Part shown: positions 30,119 to 39,030 of the stretch, in pieces | Position numbering within the stretch: the first letter of the stretch is position 1 | Layout of the letters: the number at the start of each line of letters is the position of its first letter | Assembly: GCF_007904105.1 (NCBI RefSeq) | Contig: NZ_CP042325.1 | Span: 868,001-932,000, forward strand | From: Corynebacterium sp. sy039 | GTDB taxonomy: Bacteria; Actinomycetota; Actinomycetes; Mycobacteriales; Mycobacteriaceae | Reading direction: 5' to 3' | DNA: 64,000 bases | Made by a program: the position numbers and the translations under genes | Notes under the pieces: model-generated | Databases searched by the model: none | What the model saw: the letters and a program-made list of their open reading frames with translations, nothing else | What the model was told of the DNA's origin: nothing

Positions 30119-32017
30119 ATGAGCGTTGAATTAGAAGAAGTACGCAACTTCCTGGCAACCACTGCGCCCTTTGCACAATTACCCGATGCAGTCATCGACC
30201 AACTCCCTGCAAAAATGGATATGCGCTATGTACGCAGTGGCACCACTATCATTCAACGCGGTGCTCATAATGATTTTTGTTTCATCATCCGCAGCGGCGC
30301 CGTAGATGTCATTGGCGACAATGACATCCTGCTCGACCGCAGAGACGCAGGACGCTGCTTTGGCTATTCCACTATCTTTGGCGAGAATAACTCACGATAC
30401 ACCATGATCGCAGTAGAAGATTGCCTACTCATGGCAATAAAACGCGAACACATCAATACACTAGCCGAGCAATACCCAGATCTCGCCCGCTTTTTCTCTA
30501 GCCTAACCAAAAGAATCAGCGCTGCTGCGGCACAACTACGCGCCCAGGCATCCTCAGATTTACTGCGCATTAGGCTCTCTGAGTTCATGGTCAAAAACCC
30601 AGTACACGCCACAGCAGATATTTCTATCGTACAAGCAGCACAAATTATGCAGGAACACAATGTTTCCTCTTTGTTAATCGTTGAGCAAGCACAAACACAA
30701 TCCAACGACACACACGCTTGCGAACAAAGCGTAATCGGAATTATCACAGACAAAGATTTACGCAACAAAGTCGTCGCAAAGAACATGGATACTACCCAGA
30801 ATGTGCATAGGATTATGGCGCCCATGCCACGCACACTCAACGACGATGTGCAAGCATTCGAGGCAATGATGCTTATGTCTGAATATGGTATCCAACATAT
30901 TCCCGTGACCAGGGATAATGAATTGGTAGGTATTGTTTCGTCGGCAGATATTCTACGCCTGATGCGCAATGATCCTATCTATCTCACCGCAGATTTATCT
31001 CGAAAAAATAGCATTGACGAACTCAAAGACACATATTCTTCCATTGACGAGGTAGCGGTTCGCTTCATTGATAGAGGAACCTCCCCAGAGGACATCGCCG
31101 GTCTTTTGACCATGACCGCTGATACGCTCACCCGACGCCTGCTATATCTTGCAGAACAAAAATTAGGACACCCACCTGTGCCTTATGAATTTGTAGTTGT
31201 CGGATCCCAAGGACGCAAAGGCATGGGACTTGCCTCAGACCAGGACAATTGCCTCGTCTTAGACGACAACTATAATCCTCAACAGCATGGGCACTACTTT
31301 GAGCAACTAAGTCGTTTTGTCTGCGAAGGATTGGCACAAGCCGGACAACCCTTATGCCCAGGCGAGATGATGGCGATGAATCCACAGTGGCGCATGACTC
31401 GTACACAATGGATCGATACTTTCCACCACTGGATTACCGCACCAGAACCCGAGGCACTCCTACACGTACAAACATTCTTTGATTTTCGCTCTATCTATAC
31501 ATCAACAACCACACAATTGGCGCAAGAAGTACATAAGAACGCAGTAGAAATGGCACAAAGTTCAGTTCGACTCCAAGCCCATTTAGCAACCCTCGCAGTA
31601 CGACGAGAACCCCCGCTAGGTTTCTTCCGCGGCTTCGTAGTGGATAGATCCGGAAAATACGCCAACACCTTAGACGTGAAAAAAGGTGGTCTAGCCGCAA
31701 TCGTACAAATGGCACGCCTGTTTTCACTCACCAGTGGCATAACCGCCCTCACCACTCGACAACGACTAGTACAAGCAGCTCAAGCTGGTTCTATCTCTGA
31801 GCGAGGCAGCCAAGATCTGATCGACGCAGTAGACTTCATCAATCTCATTTCACTCAAACACCAATCAGAACAAATCAAACAAGGACAAACCCCTAGTTAC
31901 CACATCGCCCCAGCAACACTGGGCAAAATGGATCGTGAACATCTACGTGACTCGTTTCAGATCATCAAAAATATGCAGAATGCTCTGGCCACCAAATACC
32001 CAATTCGCAATATCTAA
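30119..32017 (+). CDS. cNMP-binding / CBS / DUF294 nucleotidyltransferase-like protein
   Basis: 632 residues in four parts: a cyclic-nucleotide-binding-like domain (about 18-130, with IQRGAHNDFCFIIRSGAVDVIG); a CBS pair (about 155-290, VKNPVHATADISIVQAAQIM and HIPVTRDNELVGIVSSADIL); a DUF294 GlnD-like nucleotidyltransferase domain (about 330-470, VVGSQGRKGMGLASDQDN with the GS and DxD metal residues); and a DUF294 C-terminal helical domain. It looks like a ligand-sensing signal protein; the substrate is unknown. The next gene is a DnaQ-type exonuclease, a pairing seen in many bacteria. Confidence 0.88.
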   Translation: MSVELEEVRNFLATTAPFAQLPDAVIDQLPAKMDMRYVRSGTTIIQRGAHNDFCFIIRSGAVDVIGDNDILLDRRDAGRCFGYSTIFGENNSRYTMIAVEDCLLMAIKREHINTLAEQYPDLARFFSSLTKRISAAAAQLRAQASSDLLRIRLSEFMVKNPVHATADISIVQAAQIMQEHNVSSLLIVEQAQTQSNDTHACEQSVIGIITDKDLRNKVVAKNMDTTQNVHRIMAPMPRTLNDDVQAFEAMMLMSEYGIQHIPVTRDNELVGIVSSADILRLMRNDPIYLTADLSRKNSIDELKDTYSSIDEVAVRFIDRGTSPEDIAGLLTMTADTLTRRLLYLAEQKLGHPPVPYEFVVVGSQGRKGMGLASDQDNCLVLDDNYNPQQHGHYFEQLSRFVCEGLAQAGQPLCPGEMMAMNPQWRMTRTQWIDTFHHWITAPEPEALLHVQTFFDFRSIYTSTTTQLAQEVHKNAVEMAQSSVRLQAHLATLAVRREPPLGFFRGFVVDRSGKYANTLDVKKGGLAAIVQMARLFSLTSGITALTTRQRLVQAAQAGSISERGSQDLIDAVDFINLISLKHQSEQIKQGQTPSYHIAPATLGKMDREHLRDSFQIIKNMQNALATKYPIRNI

Positions 32018-32059
32018 CATGGCCAGCGCCACACTCCACACCAAGAGAAAGACACAATT

Positions 32060-32734
32060 ATGCGATGGTTGCGTGCCAGCAGCACCAAAAATAAACAACA
32101 CGCTCGTGGAGCATTGAGCAGGCTCTATGCTTCGCAGCTCCCCACGGACAGGATGGACGTCGATAAGCTGAAATTACTCGCGGTAGACATAGAAACCACC
32201 GGTCTAGACGCAAAACGCCATCAGATTCTCTCTATCGCCTGGGTACCCATTGACGGACAACGCATCGAATTAGCTGGCGCAGGTAGCGTTCTGATACAAC
32301 CAGAAAATATGCACGACGTGGGAGAATCAGCGCTCATCCACCACATCACAGACGAGATGCTCGCAGGCGGGATACCAGAACAAGAAGCAATGACCATGCT
32401 CTTAGACGCACTTTCTGGCCGAGCAATGGTTGCACACTTTTCCGCATTAGAAGTGTCTTTCATCAATGCTGCATGCCGACGACATTTCAACGCTGATTTC
32501 GACACGCGCCTAGTCAAAGTAGTTGATACCTTTGCATTGGAACGCAGACATATGGAACGAATGGGTACCTATCCGCGTGGAGAAGATTTACGACTGGCAC
32601 GCGTGCGACGCCGCTATGGGCTGCCAGATTACCGTAGCCATAATGCGCTCAGTGATGCACTGGCCTGTGCCGAGCTATATTTAGCGCTTAAAGAACAGTC
32701 AAAGGCGGGCACACTTAAAGCCTTAATGAACTAA
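32060..32734 (+). CDS. DnaQ-like 3'-5' exonuclease
   Basis: 224 residues. DEDD motifs: ExoI in LAVDIETTGLD, ExoII around AMVAHFSALEVSFINAA, and ExoIII in HNALSDALACAELY (DEDDh type). It is probably a stand-alone proofreading-like or RNase T-like exonuclease rather than the replicative epsilon subunit. It is 42 bp after the cNMP-CBS-DUF294 gene and likely belongs to the same transcript. Confidence 0.88.
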   Translation: MRWLRASSTKNKQHARGALSRLYASQLPTDRMDVDKLKLLAVDIETTGLDAKRHQILSIAWVPIDGQRIELAGAGSVLIQPENMHDVGESALIHHITDEMLAGGIPEQEAMTMLLDALSGRAMVAHFSALEVSFINAACRRHFNADFDTRLVKVVDTFALERRHMERMGTYPRGEDLRLARVRRRYGLPDYRSHNALSDALACAELYLALKEQSKAGTLKALMN

Positions 32735-32823
32735 AGATGAATTAATAGATTTCAGCCGCACCACATTAGGGGGATTGACTGCATCAGAGGCTTGTTCAGC
32801 ACACTGTTTATAACGGAATTATG

Positions 32824-32829
32824 TAGTAT
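32824..32829 (+). promoter_or_regulatory. -10 hexamer for odx (leaderless)
   Basis: TAGTAT ends 7 nt before the ATG at 32837. This argues for that ATG as the start; the upstream in-frame codons would add residues absent from the family. Confidence 0.55.
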
Positions 32830-32836
32830 GTTGCTT

Positions 32837-33634
32837 ATGCGTTTTGGACGAATTGCAACACCAGAGGGAATGAGCTTCTGCGTCATTGAAGGTGCAGAAG
32901 GAGAAGAAAAATGCCGTGAGATTGAGGGAACTCCATTTACGGAACCCACATTTAGCGGTAAAGAATGGAATCTCGATCAGGTTCGACTACTAGCGCCAAT
33001 GCTACCAAGCAAAATTGTGGCAATTGGACGCAACTATGCCGATCACGTTGCAGAGGTATTCCAGCGCTCTGCAGACCACTTGCCTCCGACGCTATTCCTT
33101 AAGCCCCCTACAGCAGTAGTCGGACCAGGAGCAGCTATTAAAATTCCTGAGTTCGCTACAAAGGTAGAGTTCGAGGGAGAACTTGCTCTTGTCATTGGCA
33201 CACACTGCAAGAATGTTAAAGCTCAAGACTGGAAAAAAGTAGTACGCGGCTTCACCATCATCAATGATGTATCATCGCGTGATTTGCAATTTACTGATGG
33301 GCAGTGGGCACGCGCCAAGGGTATTGATACCTTTGCACCACTTGGACCATGGATTGAAACTGACTTGGACAAGATTGATACCACCAATCTTCCCATCAAA
33401 GCACACTTGACCCATGATGGTGTTACTGAGACTAAGCAGGATTCTAATTCTAATCAGATGATTAAGAATGTTGGCGAGTGTATCGAGTTTATTACTGCGT
33501 CAATGACTCTACTACCAGGCGATGTGATTTGTACTGGTTCTCCAGCTGGAACCGCTGAAATGGTGCCAGGGGATTACATCGAAATTGAGATTCCAGGTAT
33601 CGGTAAACTTGGTAATCCTGTAGAGCGTGCTTAG
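32837..33634 (+). CDS. odx: Fumarylacetoacetase-family protein, oxaloacetate decarboxylase candidate
   Basis: 265 residues from ATG 32837. FAH fold: KIVAIGRNYADHVAE, metal-binding EFEGELALVIG (Glu-x-Glu), GFTIINDVSSRDLQ, KGIDTFAPLGPWI and ICTGSPAGTAEM. In C. glutamicum the FAH-family gene at this place after leuB and the exonuclease gene is cg1458, shown to be a soluble Mn-dependent oxaloacetate decarboxylase (Odx). I transfer that name by order and family; acylpyruvase activity is the alternative. A strong terminator follows. Confidence 0.78.
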   Translation: MRFGRIATPEGMSFCVIEGAEGEEKCREIEGTPFTEPTFSGKEWNLDQVRLLAPMLPSKIVAIGRNYADHVAEVFQRSADHLPPTLFLKPPTAVVGPGAAIKIPEFATKVEFEGELALVIGTHCKNVKAQDWKKVVRGFTIINDVSSRDLQFTDGQWARAKGIDTFAPLGPWIETDLDKIDTTNLPIKAHLTHDGVTETKQDSNSNQMIKNVGECIEFITASMTLLPGDVICTGSPAGTAEMVPGDYIEIEIPGIGKLGNPVERA

Positions 33635-33688
33635 CTAATTCTTAAACTCGGTCACGTTACACGTGTGACGTGCGAAGGCGAGTATGGA

Positions 33689-33725
33689 AAAGCAATAGAC
33701 ATCGTTATGTCTATTGCTTTGTTTT
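33689..33725 (+). terminator. Terminator after odx
   Basis: Perfect 14-bp stem AAAGCAATAGACAT / ATGTCTATTGCTTT (33689-33702 and 33707-33720), loop CGTT, then GTTTTA. Confidence 0.92.
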
Positions 33726-33746
33726 ATATGGAGGTCTGTGGTTTTC

Positions 33747-34499
33747 ATGGATGAAATAGCACTTGTTGCTGTAGTAGCTGGCGCCATTTTTGTTGGTTCC
33801 ACAATGCAACGCATTGGTGGCATGGGACTAGGATTAGTTGCAGCACCTATTTTGTCTTTTGCGATCGGGCCTGTGCAAGGCATTTTGTTAATCAATGTCT
33901 TAGCCTGCATTAATTCCTTGATGAATTCCTACAGTATGCGAGCCGGTATTGATTGGGCAATGGTGCGCCTGATTGGTTCCGTGATGATTATCGGCTCACT
34001 CAGCGGTGCGTTACTCATACGCAGTATTTCGATTCCTGCCTTACAAGTGATTGTCGGAGCGTCGATAGTATGTGCATTGTGTGTTGTGATCTTTGGTAAA
34101 CGCTTTGTGCCACCGGCACGTGGAAAAGCGCCGGCATTGATTACCGGAGTAATTGCCGGTTTTACTAATACGTTGGCAGGAGTAGCAGGTCCTGTGATTA
34201 CTGTTTATGCGCAAGCTGCACAGTGGGATCATCGACGCTTAGCTTCAACTTTGCAGCCGCTTTTTGTAGTATGCGGTTTGCTCAGTTTTCTTGTGAAAGA
34301 ACTCAGTGGTACTGCGTCAATGGGGCAGCTACCTTGGTTAATTTGGCCAGTTTCATGTCTTACGATGGTTGCGGCAATTGCATTAGGTGCTCGCCTGTCC
34401 GCAAAAATCAATCGAGAAGCTGCTCGACGTTTCTCCATTATTTTGGCATTTGCTGGTTCCTTGAGCGTACTCATTCGAGGGTTGTATGCACTGCTGTGA
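33747..34499 (+). CDS. TauE/SafE-family membrane permease
   Basis: 250 residues from ATG 33747, with eight or so membrane helices. It shows two repeat halves typical of TauE/SafE (GGMGLGLVAAPILSFAIGP in the first; ALITGVIAGFTNTLAGVAGPVITVYAQ in the second). The family exports sulfite, sulfoacetate and other organosulfur or C2 compounds; substrate unknown. GGAGG at 33730-33734 precedes the start by 12 nt; an in-frame GTG at 33738 is too close to it. From here to the right end the window departs from the remembered C. glutamicum order. Confidence 0.82.
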   Translation: MDEIALVAVVAGAIFVGSTMQRIGGMGLGLVAAPILSFAIGPVQGILLINVLACINSLMNSYSMRAGIDWAMVRLIGSVMIIGSLSGALLIRSISIPALQVIVGASIVCALCVVIFGKRFVPPARGKAPALITGVIAGFTNTLAGVAGPVITVYAQAAQWDHRRLASTLQPLFVVCGLLSFLVKELSGTASMGQLPWLIWPVSCLTMVAAIALGARLSAKINREAARRFSIILAFAGSLSVLIRGLYALL

Positions 34500-34539
34500 G
34501 AATCAGATGAGGTGAACTATTCGCTCTGTGCCCTTGTTT

Positions 34540-34796
34540 TTCAGTGGGTAGTGCTAGCACTACTTGTTAATGGGCATTGTGGTGAGAAAACATGGTGGTC
34601 GTGTTCGCAGTAGACCACGGTATAACGCAATAATGCCTAGTAGTGTGCGTTGTATAGTTATCCAGAAGTTAGTATATGGTTCTTATGAGGTGGTCTCTAG
34701 AGGGGGGGCTTACAGATAGTGCTGTATTCTGCATATTTCTCTTTTATGCTTTGAGAAACTAGCTTATCTGATGAGAATTAAGGAATTACGCTACTT
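34540..34796 (+). promoter_or_regulatory. Upstream region of ABC operon 1, related to that of ABC operon 2
   Basis: Contains the palindrome TAGTGCTAGCACTA (34547-34560), a block with ATAACGCAATAATGCCTAG, TAGTAT at 34670-34675 (possible -10) and a run of seven G (34702-34708). The same elements in the same order precede the second ABC operon at about 38726-38907. No gene is seen in these 257 bp. Confidence 0.5.
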
Positions 34797-35687
34797 ATGG
34801 CTTTTGAGTTGAATGTTGAAAATGTGTCTAAAAGTTTTGGTAAGCATAATGTCTTGAGTGATATAAATTTAAGTGTTCCTAAGCAGTGTGTGTATGCCTT
34901 GCTTGGGGTTAATGGTGCTGGTAAAAGTACCTTGATGAAGGGGCTGGTGAATCTACTCAAATTTGATTCAGGTAGTTTTGCTTTTACATCAGCGCGAGGA
35001 AAAGGTGCTGCGCATAAAGTTGGATCGCTGATTGAAAGTCCTAAGTATTATCCTTCTTTGAGTGCTGAAGAGAATCTCTCATATTTTGGCACTCTTTTTG
35101 GTCTTGAGCGTCAGGATTATCGAAAGTTATTGATGAGTGTGGGGTTGGATCCTTCTTTGGCTCGTCCTGTGAAAAATTATTCGCTAGGGATGAAACAGCG
35201 CTTTGGTTTAGCAGTAGCTTTGATGGGAGATCCTGAGTTTCTTATCTTGGATGAACCAACAAATGGTCTTGACCCGCAGGGCGTTGTTGAGATGCGTCAA
35301 CTTATTCAAGAGCTACCAAAAATACACGATGTTACTATCATGGTTTCCAGCCATATTTTGTCCGAAATGCAAAGCGTAGCATCCCATGTAGGTATCTTGG
35401 ATAAAGGGCATATTCGTTATTCTGGTGAACTTGGTGCCTTATTAGCTGATGAGAAAGTTATGGTCGATACTCCTGAACCAGATTTAATGCGTAAATGGTT
35501 AGCAGATAAACAAATCGTTGCTTCTGAAGTGGGGTGGGGTAGTTTTTGGGTACAGTCCGAGGTCGAGTTATCGGATATTATTTTTGGATTAGCATCATAC
35601 GGAATCCCTATTGATGCTGCATATGTGAAATCTCCTTCTTTGGAGGAGAAGTTTTTTGAGCTTACGACGGGAGCTCAAGCATGTTAA
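34797..35687 (+). CDS. ABC transporter ATP-binding protein, operon 1 (lantibiotic-immunity-like)
   Basis: 296 residues. Walker A GVNGAGKSTLMKG, Q-loop region LIESPKYYPSLSAEENLSYF, signature NYSLGMKQRFGLAVAL, Walker B FLILDEPTNGLDPQG, and a switch His. The YSLGMKQR signature with the ESPKYYP block is typical of BcrA/LanF-type ATPases, which act with two small permeases to remove bacteriocins or peptide antibiotics from the membrane. It overlaps the next gene by 7 bp. No lantibiotic biosynthesis gene is seen here, so self-immunity is not implied. Confidence 0.88.
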   Translation: MAFELNVENVSKSFGKHNVLSDINLSVPKQCVYALLGVNGAGKSTLMKGLVNLLKFDSGSFAFTSARGKGAAHKVGSLIESPKYYPSLSAEENLSYFGTLFGLERQDYRKLLMSVGLDPSLARPVKNYSLGMKQRFGLAVALMGDPEFLILDEPTNGLDPQGVVEMRQLIQELPKIHDVTIMVSSHILSEMQSVASHVGILDKGHIRYSGELGALLADEKVMVDTPEPDLMRKWLADKQIVASEVGWGSFWVQSEVELSDIIFGLASYGIPIDAAYVKSPSLEEKFFELTTGAQAC

Positions 35688-36424
35688 ACAAACGGATTTT
35701 TCGTGTGAAATATGCATTTATCGCAGTTGCAGTAGCTATATGTGCGACGGTTGCGTGGATGATGATTGCAAATATAGGAATACGCGGTGGTGCTAATCCT
35801 GCTGAGGATACGACAGCAGGGATGATAAGTCAGGGCGCAGCTGTTGCACTTTTTACGTTGCCATTGGTAGTTTTTGTCTTTATTCAGCTTTTCTTGACTG
35901 AGGAGCAAGATAATGACATTTGGGGATTGATGCGGGCGCGTAACGGTAAAGTAGGACAATTACTTGCATTGCGTTTAGGGGTATGTTTTCTGTGGCTTGT
36001 GTTGTGGGCAGTGGGGTATTCTTTAGCGCTTGCTGTATTGGTGGGAGTGTATTATTCCTGGGCTGATTCGGTGTGGTGTGCGTATATTTTTGTGGCGATG
36101 CTCATTTCGATTATTTTCTCAGAGAGCTTGATATCGGTAGTACATATGCGTTGGGGTGGGTTGGTTCCTGCAGTAATCGTCGGGATTGTTCTATCTGTGA
36201 TTGGTGTGTCGCTGATTGGGCAGACGTCAGTGCTAGTGGGAGTATTGCCTACCGGTGCATTGCTGGCTGGTAATCCGTTTCGAGATGTTGCTGTTGGGCA
36301 ACCACTTTTAGGTTTTGAGCCTAATCCAACGTGCGTTTTGGGATTAGGAGTGTCAGCTATGAGCGCTGTGATTGTTTGCATATTGTTGTTTAGTTTTCTG
36401 CGGATTCGTGTGGGAAAGGCCTGA
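35681..36424 (+). CDS. ABC transporter permease 1, operon 1
   Basis: 247 residues with six predicted membrane helices and an exported-loop pattern like LanE/LanG or ABC-2 permeases (MISQGAAVALFTLPLVVFVFIQLFLTEEQDND). Translation is coupled to the ATPase and to the next permease by overlaps. It should form a heterodimeric membrane part with the next gene. Confidence 0.8.
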   Translation: MLNKRIFRVKYAFIAVAVAICATVAWMMIANIGIRGGANPAEDTTAGMISQGAAVALFTLPLVVFVFIQLFLTEEQDNDIWGLMRARNGKVGQLLALRLGVCFLWLVLWAVGYSLALAVLVGVYYSWADSVWCAYIFVAMLISIIFSESLISVVHMRWGGLVPAVIVGIVLSVIGVSLIGQTSVLVGVLPTGALLAGNPFRDVAVGQPLLGFEPNPTCVLGLGVSAMSAVIVCILLFSFLRIRVGKA

Positions 36425-37161
36425 TGATGCGTTTTTATTGGTTAGAAATCAAAAAAGCTAAACCTAGGTGGGCGTATGTATGTGCTGCGATAGTTCTTGG
36501 TATGGTTGCTGCGTTTACTTCGGTTGTATTTGTGCACATGAATGGGGATGTTATTGCTCCTGAGCAGATTGCTAAAAGCATGTGGTCGTCGGCAGGAACG
36601 CAGTTATATGCTTTGGTTTTAGGTCCAGTGGTGGTCTCGATTTTGGCTGGTTCTTTAGCACGAGCCGAGGTCAGTGATGGGGTGGTTGAGCTTATTCGGT
36701 CGAGAGTGGGATATACTTCACGGAAAATTCCTGCGGTGATTGTTGCTCTTGGAGTTTTAGGATTAGTTCTTTCTAGTGGTCTTGTATTTGGGTGGTGTTG
36801 TGCAGGAATCATGAGTGGAGTTTCCCTGACTCAAGGTTTTGTTTCTGTGGGAGTGTTGGCGCTGCGTAATGTGGTTGGTGTCATTGCATGGGGGCTTATT
36901 TCATTTGCGATTTTTGTTCGTGTCCGTGATTTTGGTGTGGGTTTTGCTTTATGCCTTGGATTAGCGATGTTTGGTTCAGTGGTGTTGGTAAAGTCGGCAA
37001 TCGTAGCTATGTATAATCCTTTAGCTCCTATGCCGGTTGCGGTTGGGTATCCTTTTCCTGGTTATTCTGTAGTGACCTGGATCGTATTGGCAGTAAGTCT
37101 TGTTTTTGGTTTCTATTGCGCAACGTATGCCTGGAAAAGGAAAATGATAGAGCACGGATGA
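36424..37161 (+). CDS. ABC transporter permease 2, operon 1
   Basis: 245 residues, six hydrophobic segments, the same ABC-2-like size class as its partner. Begins in the TGATG overlap with the previous stop. LAGSLARAEVSDGVVELIRSRVG is the cytoplasmic coupling region expected in this family. Last gene of the operon; 37162-37422 holds no gene that I can support. Confidence 0.8.
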   Translation: MMRFYWLEIKKAKPRWAYVCAAIVLGMVAAFTSVVFVHMNGDVIAPEQIAKSMWSSAGTQLYALVLGPVVVSILAGSLARAEVSDGVVELIRSRVGYTSRKIPAVIVALGVLGLVLSSGLVFGWCCAGIMSGVSLTQGFVSVGVLALRNVVGVIAWGLISFAIFVRVRDFGVGFALCLGLAMFGSVVLVKSAIVAMYNPLAPMPVAVGYPFPGYSVVTWIVLAVSLVFGFYCATYAWKRKMIEHG

Positions 37162-37422
37162 TGCTTGAAAACAGACTGATGAGATGGCTGAACGAGGAAT
37201 GATAGAGGAGACAAGGGAGCAAAACCACATAGGTAAATAAATTGACTACAGTAGAATCCCACTCCGAGTGCGTCTTTATTCCTTGATAAAAGTGATTTTC
37301 TATCAAATTATAGGCTAAAATTTATCCAAAGTATCGGATAGGTCTGTGAGGTGGGGAAATATGGTTAATGTTTCCTATGTTATTGACGTGCCGAATGAGT
37401 GTGTTCATGGGAGGGGGTTGGT

Positions 37423-38655
37423 GTGAATCTCTTAGCAAAAAATCCTCGGTTTACCAGTCTCACTGTGGCTAATGCGTGTAATGAGCTTTCTCAGGCGTTG
37501 TCTTTTGTTGCGATCCCTTTAGGAATTTTGACTATCGGTGGGTCGGCGACTTCAGCTGGGGTAGTGGCATTTTTGTCAGCTGCGTGTGGGATTGGCTTCC
37601 AGTTTGTCAGTGGCGCTATCGTGGATCGCTTTAACGCGTCTGTTGTGTTAAAAGTGGCAACTGCGATTCAGGTTCTTACGTGGTTAGTTGTTGCGCTCTT
37701 ATTTTATGCTGGGACTTTTAACATCACGATTATTGGTGTTGCTGCGGTTGTTGCCAGTATTGCTGCGTCTGTTTCCTCACCATGTGACAATGTGTTGATT
37801 TCGCGTATTGTTGCTCGTGATGATTTGGGGGCAGCGAACACGATTGTTCAGGGGCGTGAAGCATGTGCCAATCTTGTGGGTAGTCCTTTAGGTGGGTTGC
37901 TTGTTGGTTGGTCGTTGGGTGTTGCCATGATTGTTCAGTCGGTGTTTCATGGGATTGCGTTGTTGTTGGTTCCTTCGGTTGGGTCTGCTGTGCAGGAAGA
38001 TTCTGGTGAGCAAGACTCTGGTGGGCAAGAGTCGGTGTATGGGCTTTGGGATGGTTTTCGGTTTGTGTGGAAAAATCCGGGTTTGCGTGCAGTTGTTTTT
38101 GTGGCTTCGCTTATCAATTTGCCGTTGTCAATGCAGCCGATTGTTTTGTTTAGTCATTATGAGGCGGTGGGGGTGTCGTCGTTATTGATTGGTTTTTATG
38201 CTAGTGCTATGGGGTTGGGTGTTGTTGTTGGGTCTGTTGTTGGGGTGAAATTGTTGGAGAAGGTATCGATGGGTTGGGTGGGTATTGTGACTTTGTTGGT
38301 GCTTTCTTTGGGGTTTGTTTTTATTAGTGTGGTGTATGGTTCTATTTTGTTTGTTGGTGTGGTTTCTTTTGTGTCGGGGTTGTTGTTGCCGGTGTTTAAT
38401 GGTGCTATTGGGGCTTATGCGATGGCGGTGACGCCTGAGCATATTTTGGCTCGTGTTGTGGCGGCGACGGGGATACCTGGTTTGGTTTTGTCTCCACTTG
38501 GTCCTTTGTTAGGGGGTTTTCTTAGTGATTCTTATGGGGTTTTCTTTGCGTTGTGTATTGCGGCTTTGTTGACGTTTCCTCCGTTGGTTGTAGCTGTGTT
38601 GAGTAAGAGTTTTAGGGGATTGCCGTTAATACAGGAAATATCACGTGATTCATAA
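37423..38655 (+). CDS. MFS exporter (EntS / MFS_3 type)
   Basis: About 410 residues from GTG 37423, which follows GGGAGGGGG; an in-frame GTG at 37399 is less likely. Twelve hydrophobic segments. The N-terminus NPRFTSLTVANACNELSQALSFVAIPL and the loop with the DRFNA motif are typical of MFS_3 exporters for siderophores and macrolides. Codon use in the second half is strikingly G+T-rich on this strand. It lies between the two ABC operons with the same direction, suggesting a peptide or antibiotic resistance cluster. Confidence 0.85.
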   Translation: MNLLAKNPRFTSLTVANACNELSQALSFVAIPLGILTIGGSATSAGVVAFLSAACGIGFQFVSGAIVDRFNASVVLKVATAIQVLTWLVVALLFYAGTFNITIIGVAAVVASIAASVSSPCDNVLISRIVARDDLGAANTIVQGREACANLVGSPLGGLLVGWSLGVAMIVQSVFHGIALLLVPSVGSAVQEDSGEQDSGGQESVYGLWDGFRFVWKNPGLRAVVFVASLINLPLSMQPIVLFSHYEAVGVSSLLIGFYASAMGLGVVVGSVVGVKLLEKVSMGWVGIVTLLVLSLGFVFISVVYGSILFVGVVSFVSGLLLPVFNGAIGAYAMAVTPEHILARVVAATGIPGLVLSPLGPLLGGFLSDSYGVFFALCIAALLTFPPLVVAVLSKSFRGLPLIQEISRDS

Positions 38656-39030
38656 ACAATTATGAGCACAGATATGAACATAGGTATAAGTGCAGAATGT
38701 TTTGAGAAGAAGCCTTGATTCGTGGGTAGTGTCAGCACTACTTACAGATAAGCGTTGTGAAGCAGATATGTGGCGGCATGGTGTGGAGTGTAACGTCGTA
38801 TAACTCAATAATGCCTGGTGATGGGCGTCGTGTAGCTATGTACCAGAGCTAGTATATGGGTGATTTTCATGCGGATTTGCTAGGGCAATTACCTCATCCC
38901 GGGGGGGCATTTTTGTTGTAGGCGAGTAATGATTGTGATTGATAAAGTCGTGCTCATGCGCAGGGGATATGCGCATTGTTATCAAAAGTTATCCAAGGAT
39001 GAACCTACGGTAAGAGCACAGGGTGAGCGT
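38656..39030 (+). promoter_or_regulatory. Upstream region of ABC operon 2 (375 bp without a clear gene)
   Basis: Holds the counterpart of the operon 1 upstream module: GGGTAGTGTCAGCACTACTTA (about 38724), CGTATAACTCAATAATGCC, TAGTAT at 38850-38855 and seven G (38901-38907) right after CCC. An open frame upstream of the next gene (38929-39030) has no family match and no ribosome-binding site, so I treat it as leader. Confidence 0.5.

Noticed and set aside
34702..34708. G(7) tract alone as a phase-variation switch for ABC operon 1
   Set aside because: Seven bases is short for efficient slippage and I could not place it between convincing -35 and -10 elements; kept only as part of the shared upstream module.
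37162..37422. Lantibiotic precursor gene near the immunity-like ABC operons
   Set aside because: I looked for a short Cys/Ser/Thr-rich ORF with a ribosome-binding site here and at 38656-39030 and found none, and there are no LanBC/LanM genes in the window.
38182..38442. Minus-strand His/Asn/Thr-rich ORF inside the MFS gene
   Set aside because: It reflects the strongly G+T-biased codons of the real plus-strand gene.
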